Source: Acidobacteriota bacterium (GTDB taxonomy: Bacteria; Acidobacteriota; Terriglobia; Acidiferrales; UBA7541). Taken from it: 5,806 nt of DNA. The translations under genes were made by a program, and so were the position numbers. Location: NCBI GenBank assembly GCA_003131705.1, contig PKUY01000131.1, positions 1-5,806 of the forward strand. Reading direction: 5' to 3'. The notes beneath the pieces were generated by a model. The model did no database searches. It saw nothing but the letters and a program-made list of their open reading frames with translations, and had not been told where the DNA came from. This document shows, one piece after another, positions 1 through 4,758 of this stretch (within the stretch, counting starts at the first letter, position 1; each line of letters starts with the position of its first letter).

Positions 1-1220
1 ATCTCGCGGGGGCTGCCATTGACATCCAGCACCACAGCTCGCGGCTTGAACTCTACCGGTACCGAATTGAATACCACTTCGAGCTTGCCCTGGCGAATGC
101 AATCGGCAATGCTCCCCGAATTGCGCTCTTTGATGCGGGTGAAGCTTTCCTTGCGATATGAGAGGGTGACCTTGTTTCCGACCTGGTGGGCAAGCCCCAT
201 GGAGGCCTCGATGGCGCTGTCCCCCCCACCATCAATGAGGATTTGCTTGTTGATATAGTGATCGGCCTCGATCAGGCGGTACATCACCTTGGGCAGTTCC
301 TCCCCCTTGACCCCGAGCTTCCGGGGGGCGCCTGTGCGCCCGAGGGCAAGTACGACCGCGCGCGCACGATATTGGGATCGCGCGGTTGTCACCGCGAAGA
401 CGCCGTCGTCTCCCTTTCGAATGTCCTCGACTTTCTCGCCTTTGCGGAAATTGAAATCGACGCGCTCGAGCACCTTATTCCAGAAAGCGATGAGATCCTC
501 TTTCGAGAGCTCAGTCTTCTTGAACTTTCCATACATGGGAAACTCGACGGGACTGGTCATGACGAGTTTCTGGCGCGGATACTTCGCCACCGTCCCGCCT
601 AGTTCGCCCTCATCGAGCGTGATGTGATTTAGCTTCCTCTCGATCGCGCGGAGCGAGGCGCTGATTCCGGCTGGGCCGGCCCCGACAATCAGCACGTCGT
701 AAATGTCGGAAACCGCTCCGCCGGCGTGTGTGGGAGAGATACGGCTCGCGATCGTGTCGACGCAATTGCGCCCTTGCATGATTGCATTCTTGATCAGCGC
801 CAGTCCGCCGAGTTCACCAGCGACGAAGAGATTCTGGATGCTGGTCTCGTATCCGGATGTGAGGCGCGGCATGTCCGCGCCCATACTCGGGCTGGCCATG
901 ACCATGGTGATGGCGCCGACTGGGCAAACTTCGGCGCAGAGACTGTGGCCGATGCACTTGTATCCGTTCACGATAGCAGCTTTGCCTCCGACCATCGCGA
1001 GAACGTCACCCTCCGGGCAGACCGCCGTGCAGGCTGCGCAGCCGATGCAATGCGCGGCGTCGATGTGCGGATGCTGGGCGTGCGGCCCATCGGAGCGCAG
1101 TTTCCCTTTTTCAGTTGCCTCGCGCGCCTCGATTTGCTGTTTCCTCATGTCCTTGAGATAGCGGCTCATGAAGAACAGCAGCACGGCGGCAGCAATGACG
1201 AAAGCGACCAGATTATTCAT
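1..1220 (-). CDS. Membrane-anchored ferredoxin-FAD-NAD(P) oxidoreductase (thioredoxin-reductase/YpdA-like), C-terminus outside window
   Basis: Partial: 406 codons are visible from ATG at 1220 and the frame is open at the left edge. In order: an uncleaved hydrophobic anchor (residues 4-19, LVAFVIAAAVLLFF) followed by basic residues (RYLKDMRKQQ), which predicts a cytoplasmic body; a two-motif ferredoxin domain (about 50-110) with C58-x2-C61-x2-C64-x3-C68-P and C89-x2-H92-x2-C95-x3-C99-P; a segment (117-160) ending in LFVAGELGG and IKNAIMQG that looks like the C-terminal FAD-binding strand and helix of flavin disulfide reductases; then an N-terminal FAD Rossmann motif VGAGPAG (179-185) and an NAD(P) Rossmann motif GGGDSA (331-336). 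The family would move electrons between NAD(P)H, FAD and Fe-S centres; partner and direction are unknown. No redox CxxC of thioredoxin reductase is seen in the visible part. The start is the only ATG after the upstream gene's in-frame TAG that keeps the anchor; its AGGA is weak and 13 bases away. Last gene visible in the operon. Confidence 0.88.
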   Translation of the reverse strand, partial: MNNLVAFVIAAAVLLFFMSRYLKDMRKQQIEAREATEKGKLRSDGPHAQHPHIDAAHCIGCAACTAVCPEGDVLAMVGGKAAIVNGYKCIGHSLCAEVCPVGAITMVMASPSMGADMPRLTSGYETSIQNLFVAGELGGLALIKNAIMQGRNCVDTIASRISPTHAGGAVSDIYDVLIVGAGPAGISASLRAIERKLNHITLDEGELGGTVAKYPRQKLVMTSPVEFPMYGKFKKTELSKEDLIAFWNKVLERVDFNFRKGEKVEDIRKGDDGVFAVTTARSQYRARAVVLALGRTGAPRKLGVKGEELPKVMYRLIEADHYINKQILIDGGGDSAIEASMGLAHQVGNKVTLSYRKESFTRIKERNSGSIADCIRQGKLEVVFNSVPVEFKPRAVVLDVNGSPRE

Positions 1221-1235
1221 GGCGGAGATATTGTC

Positions 1236-2177
1236 CTATAGATAGCCAAGCAGCATGGCCGTGACGATGTGCAATAGCGCCAAAACGACAAACGCATAGC
1301 TGAAAGGGCGATGAACCACGTGCCAAAGCTGAAACACTTGCTGCGTGCGCGACAAGAACACCATCCGTTTTGACAGCGCAGCCTGCCGCCGGACAGCGCG
1401 CACGACTTGTTCGAGGTCAGCGTTGCCACTGGGCAGCAGACCTCCCAGACTCAGCACGACCGCTCCAAATCCAAGCACGCGGCGGCGCAGCGACGCGACG
1501 CGGAATGGGCGAGCTACGTCCAGCATGAACATCCAGAGCAACGCCCCCATGGCGGATTTGTGCTTCACCATCTCAACATCAGGAACGTGAAAAGCGGCTA
1601 CGAGTTCGCCAGGGGCGAAAATCTTCTGCTGCGCCATCTGGTGAGTGAGGGTCAACTGCTCGTCCTGCAACTCCTGCCAACTGTATTCGGCCGCATTCAG
1701 GTGCCGAGGAATCTGGGCGTAGAGATAACGGCCCACGATACCGCTCAACGCGACGGCCAACATGATCCAGAATGCCATTCCGGCGATTCCACGGAACTTG
1801 AACGCCGCGTGAAAGGCGATGATGATCGGAGCCGTGACTCCAAGCACGATGTGAAAATCGAGCCAGTGTTTCGTCTTGCCGATGCTGGCGAGCCAGCCCC
1901 AGCGCTTGCGGAAGTAGTAGAGATAGATCAGGAGGAACATGCCGACGCCCAGCATGCCTAGCTTGATGCCGATGGCTCCGCTGGGACGCAACAGCGCGTG
2001 CTTCGGCGAGAGCGGACGGTCAACGGCGCCGAGGCTGTAATAATCGAAACCGTAGGCGCCGATCGCGACCACCAGCGCGACGGCGAGAGCCCAGGCGCCC
2101 GCGAGCCGCACGCGGTGCGCTTGTTCGGGATCCGCTGCAGCCGGGGAAAGGCTGTGAATGGTAGCTTTTGTTGTCAT
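1236..2177 (-). CDS. Inner-membrane dihaem cytochrome b-like protein (ferric-reductase-like fold)
   Basis: 313 residues. By eye it has membrane segments at about 26-45, 68-88, 106-126, 132-152, 234-250 and 290-311, with a polar segment at 153-232 between the fourth and fifth. H109 and H123 lie on one helix and H289 and H303 on another, each pair 14 residues apart. That is the spacing expected when two helices sandwich two stacked b-haems, as in cytochrome b and ferric-reductase-type proteins. H104 and H286 lie nearby and could be alternatives. There is no CXXCH and no flavin or nucleotide motif, so it would depend on a separate electron donor; the flavin/ferredoxin protein encoded directly downstream is the obvious candidate. 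Its ATG overlaps the stop of the upstream periplasmic gene by ATGA, with AGGAG seven bases ahead. I infer quinone-level or transmembrane electron transfer. I do not recognise a named gene. It could also be a maturation or assembly membrane protein if the histidines are not ligands. Confidence 0.8.
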   Translation of the reverse strand: MTTKATIHSLSPAAADPEQAHRVRLAGAWALAVALVVAIGAYGFDYYSLGAVDRPLSPKHALLRPSGAIGIKLGMLGVGMFLLIYLYYFRKRWGWLASIGKTKHWLDFHIVLGVTAPIIIAFHAAFKFRGIAGMAFWIMLAVALSGIVGRYLYAQIPRHLNAAEYSWQELQDEQLTLTHQMAQQKIFAPGELVAAFHVPDVEMVKHKSAMGALLWMFMLDVARPFRVASLRRRVLGFGAVVLSLGGLLPSGNADLEQVVRAVRRQAALSKRMVFLSRTQQVFQLWHVVHRPFSYAFVVLALLHIVTAMLLGYL

Positions 2178-2998
2178 TGCGTGGCTCCTGGCATGTTCAT
2201 GGCGACCCGGTACTTTCGGTAGTCAGTGAAGTGGTGGACGTTTCGCCAGTGCTGGCGGGGAGTCTCGAGATCGATTGTGGCGGAAACAGGAAGCACGCGC
2301 GGCGTTGTTTCAGCTTGTAACAAAATGGGCTGAAATTCCACGGCCGCTCGGATCATCTTCACACCCATGTCGCTGACTGCAGGAGCGATCGTCGCTTCGA
2401 TACGGTAGATCTCACCCGTGGCGGCATCCACCCATGCGGTTCCGCGCACCTCTAACGGCCGATCGGGACCGAACATCTGGTACAAAACGGGCGTTGGCGT
2501 GCCCGCAAGGTGTTCGAACTGGACACGCGCCAGCACTCTGCCTTGCAATACATCGTCTCCGGCGTGGCTGAAGCGAAAGCTCGATTCGTAGTACGGATGA
2601 AAAATCATAGCCAGCGTGCAGAAACCGTACGTATTAAGCAGCGGCCGCGACTCCACATGACGCCACTTCTCGAGCGTCCGCTGTTCATCAACGCGCAGCT
2701 TTCCTTCCTCGAAGCGCATCCGAACTATCGAATCGAAAACCCTCTCTTGTTGGTACGCAACTTTCTCATTGTTGTTGTTTTTCAGCTTTGCCTGGACAAC
2801 ATCTTCCTCGTAGCGCAGGTAAGAAAAATCCTCCGCGAATTGTTGGACGAACGCATGCGTCTTCGGCAAGATCCCGTCGAGGCCATTCGTGCCCTGCCGC
2901 GCGGGAATCTGCGCCGCAGCGGGCAGAAGCGCAAGGGCAAAGAGAAAAGCCGCCCGGGCGGCTGCGCGACATGTGCAAAACGGAAATCTGGCGATCAT
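2174..2998 (-). CDS. Secreted periplasmic protein, LolA-like, function unknown
   Basis: 274 residues from ATG at 2998. An earlier in-frame ATG at 3076 lies inside the upstream barrel gene and would put 26 polar residues before the signal peptide; the 2998 start has GAGGAA ten bases upstream and gives a clean signal peptide (basic FCTCRAAARAA, hydrophobic FLFALALLPAAA, cleavage near A29/Q30). The mature part has no CXXCH and only one Cys (C127), so it is not a cytochrome. The body alternates short strands with charged stretches: a helical region near 47-80 with a run of four Asn (74-77), then strands at about 157-170, 185-204 (GTAWVDAATGEIYRIEA), 214-225 and 237-267 (TIDLETPRQHWRNVHHF). This reads like the half-barrel of LolA/LolB-type or outer-membrane lipoprotein-sorting proteins, and I recall similar proteins in Acidobacteriota; both are impressions, not a search. 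Its position between the barrel gene and the membrane cytochrome gene suggests an envelope assembly or scaffold role, which is inference. Confidence 0.78.
   Translation of the reverse strand: MIARFPFCTCRAAARAAFLFALALLPAAAQIPARQGTNGLDGILPKTHAFVQQFAEDFSYLRYEEDVVQAKLKNNNNEKVAYQQERVFDSIVRMRFEEGKLRVDEQRTLEKWRHVESRPLLNTYGFCTLAMIFHPYYESSFRFSHAGDDVLQGRVLARVQFEHLAGTPTPVLYQMFGPDRPLEVRGTAWVDAATGEIYRIEATIAPAVSDMGVKMIRAAVEFQPILLQAETTPRVLPVSATIDLETPRQHWRNVHHFTDYRKYRVAMNMPGATQ
2185..2189 (-). promoter_or_regulatory. Ribosome binding site AGGAG for the dihaem membrane protein
   Basis: AGGAG lies inside the last codons of the LolA-like gene, seven bases before the ATG at 2177, which itself overlaps that gene's TGA (ATGA, 2174-2177). 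Good spacing supports the assigned start and tight co-translation of the two genes. Confidence 0.7.
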
Positions 2999-3008
2999 CT
3001 TGTCTCTG

Positions 3009-3014
3009 TTCCTC
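3009..3014 (-). promoter_or_regulatory. Ribosome binding site GAGGAA that fixes the start of the LolA-like gene
   Basis: GAGGAA overlaps the barrel stop codon (TGAGGAA) and sits ten bases before the ATG at 2998. It supports that start over the in-frame ATG at 3076. Confidence 0.65.
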
Positions 3015-4758
3015 AAAATCGCTTGCCGACCATGAACCGGAACTGGTCGTAATTCATGGTGCCGCCGCGCTGCCACGTGTAACCAGCTTCAAAGAACATG
3101 AGTTTGCCGACTGTCCAGTCGAGGTCGGTTTCAATAAAGTGCGTCTGCGAAGTTTTCGTAAGCGTTGAATTGAAATTCTGGAAGCCGGCCTGGAATTGCC
3201 ATTGCAGCCGTTCCGCCAGCGGGCGTGAAAGCAAGATCGCTTTGTAATCCCCGCTGCCGAAAGAACTGTTGAATTTCGAGTACCTCACATCGGCGCGAAT
3301 ACCCGTACGCCAGATTTCACCTAGTCCAATGCCGTACAGCTGATTCCACGAGCCTTTGGTGTCCGCAGTCGCCGAGCTTTTTCCGAGTTCGGTGTAGAGG
3401 CTGATGGCCTTGGGAAAATTTACGCGGACGCCGCCGCTCAGGCCTTGAAACAGGTAGCGGTCGAGAAGTCCCGTGCCGATCAGCGCCGGATCGAACGACG
3501 GGAAATCGCGGTAATACGTGTCGTTCAAGTCCAACTCGATGTGGCTGCTGGGCTGGTAGCGAAGCGTCAGATAACTGCGATTCAACCCGCCGGTGCCGGT
3601 GGTCGTAGTGGATGTGGGCGTGCCCGTCGTGCCACCCGGCGTGACGACGACACTGTGCGGCGCATCAATTTCCATCGCATCGTACAGCGACCAATTGTGC
3701 TTGAACGAGATGGAAGTCTCCAGAAATCCAAATTGACGGGTGGCGTGCCACTGGATCGCACCGATGGCGACTCCGAAGGTCGCCGAGTAACGCCAATCTT
3801 CGAACGATCCACCCTGGACGTTCACGAAAGCGCCGCCGAGCTTTCCGTTTGGATTGTAGTCGTACGAAGTCGGGTCAGGCGTGGTGCCGCCGAAGACGCC
3901 GACAGTCGTTCGGTCGCTGACCTTACGCCCGATGTAGCCGCCGTCGATCGTGTCAAGGCTGGTAGCCCAAGGCAAATAGAGGCGCCCGCCGCCCGCAACC
4001 AACGGCGAGTCTGGATTGTCGTACTGCGCGCTCAGTGTATAGGTGCGGTTGACGAGGTCGCTCACGGTGACAGGAGCCGCGCTACCGGACAGGGTCGTGA
4101 AGCGTCCCCGCCAGTAGCCATTAAAATTCCAATAGGTTCCGCCGATGCGCGACATCTCGAATCGAGCTACGATCCCAACTTCCGAACTCGTGGTTGAGGG
4201 GTTGTTGCGGCTTAGGACGGAGCTGTATTCGACTCCGATTCGACCTCGCATGCGGTCGATTTCGGGCGATGGCGGCTTCGGCACCGAGGCGCGCGCTTCC
4301 TCGACAACAGGATCGCTGCCCGAGAACGTAATGACCTGCGGATACTCGCGACCGCCCACGAGACGCTGCTCCTGCTTCTCCTGGTCGTTTTGCTCTACGA
4401 TCTCCGGCGCGACTCGCGCAAAATCCCCGACCTGCACGGCCTCGGTAGAGGATTTGATTTCACAAACCGCAGACGACGCGGCAACGGAGACTACCTCGAG
4501 CGACGCGATGGCCCTCGACGACGACGGCGGTGCCGGCTTCGAATCGTCTTGAATTTGCGGTGCAATATCCCGCTGCACAATCAATTGTTGCCCTTCTTTC
4601 AAGCCAGCGGCGCGCCCGCCATCGAGGTACACCACCCCCTCGGCGACGTACTTGACCCGAAACGCAGCCTTCTGGGGCGCATCCTGCGCAACCGCCACTG
4701 CCGGCAGCAACGCAGCTAGCACAGATGCTGCGCATATTATGAGATCCCAAATTTTCAT
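3013..4758 (-). CDS. Outer-membrane beta-barrel protein with N-terminal SH3-like domain (porin-cytochrome-type partner candidate)
   Basis: 581 residues from ATG at 4758, which overlaps the cytochrome stop codon by ATGA. Signal peptide 1-24 (MKIWDLIICA..., cleavage AVA/QDAP). Residues 32-118 form a small beta domain of the type 'G-V-V-Y-L-D-G-G-x-A-A-G-L-x-x-G' ending in GDFARV, as in SH3-like/FlgT-C-like periplasmic domains. A charged, Gln/Glu/Pro-rich linker (119-168) follows. From about 172 to the end the sequence alternates hydrophobic and polar residues, rich in Tyr, Trp, Phe, Gly and Asn, with aromatic girdles (for example GGTYWNFNGYWRGRF at 206-220) and a C-terminal Phe (VGKRF), the usual BAM recognition ending. 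The roughly 410-residue barrel could hold about 20 strands. Residues 374-391 are a Thr/Gly-rich stretch, probably a surface loop. There is no haem motif. Context directly after a multihaem cytochrome suggests an outer-membrane sheath or anchor for it, as MtrB is for MtrA; no MtrB-like CXXC is present. The open frame extends upstream to 5304, but that extension is a shadow of the cytochrome. Confidence 0.85.
   Translation of the reverse strand: MKIWDLIICAASVLAALLPAVAVAQDAPQKAAFRVKYVAEGVVYLDGGRAAGLKEGQQLIVQRDIAPQIQDDSKPAPPSSSRAIASLEVVSVAASSAVCEIKSSTEAVQVGDFARVAPEIVEQNDQEKQEQRLVGGREYPQVITFSGSDPVVEEARASVPKPPSPEIDRMRGRIGVEYSSVLSRNNPSTTSSEVGIVARFEMSRIGGTYWNFNGYWRGRFTTLSGSAAPVTVSDLVNRTYTLSAQYDNPDSPLVAGGGRLYLPWATSLDTIDGGYIGRKVSDRTTVGVFGGTTPDPTSYDYNPNGKLGGAFVNVQGGSFEDWRYSATFGVAIGAIQWHATRQFGFLETSISFKHNWSLYDAMEIDAPHSVVVTPGGTTGTPTSTTTTGTGGLNRSYLTLRYQPSSHIELDLNDTYYRDFPSFDPALIGTGLLDRYLFQGLSGGVRVNFPKAISLYTELGKSSATADTKGSWNQLYGIGLGEIWRTGIRADVRYSKFNSSFGSGDYKAILLSRPLAERLQWQFQAGFQNFNSTLTKTSQTHFIETDLDWTVGKLMFFEAGYTWQRGGTMNYDQFRFMVGKRF
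4755..4758 (-). promoter_or_regulatory. ATGA stop/start overlap coupling cytochrome and barrel genes
   Basis: The cytochrome ends GGA-TGA and the barrel gene begins ATG within the same four bases. No good Shine-Dalgarno sequence is seen in the upstream GCGGCGTCGG, so barrel translation probably depends on ribosomes finishing the cytochrome. This ties the stoichiometry of the two products together. Confidence 0.8.

Noticed and set aside
186..2222. Several plus-strand open frames of 70-184 codons across the oxidoreductase and membrane-protein genes
   Set aside because: They lie opposite well-supported minus-strand genes, have no recognisable domains and show the composition expected of antisense frames in GC-rich coding DNA.
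2771..2790. Run of GTT triplets (four Asn codons) as a functional microsatellite
   Set aside because: Only four codons long and within a charged helical region; could vary in length but nothing suggests a phase-variation role, since changes would be in multiples of three.
2999..3076. Earlier ATG at 3076 for the LolA-like gene
   Set aside because: It overlaps the barrel coding region and places 26 polar residues in front of a clear signal peptide; the 2998 ATG has a well-placed GAGGAA.
3445..4197. 250-codon plus-strand frame opposite the barrel gene
   Set aside because: The opposing frame has a signal peptide, barrel pattern and terminal Phe; this one is Arg-rich with no motif, so it is an antisense shadow.
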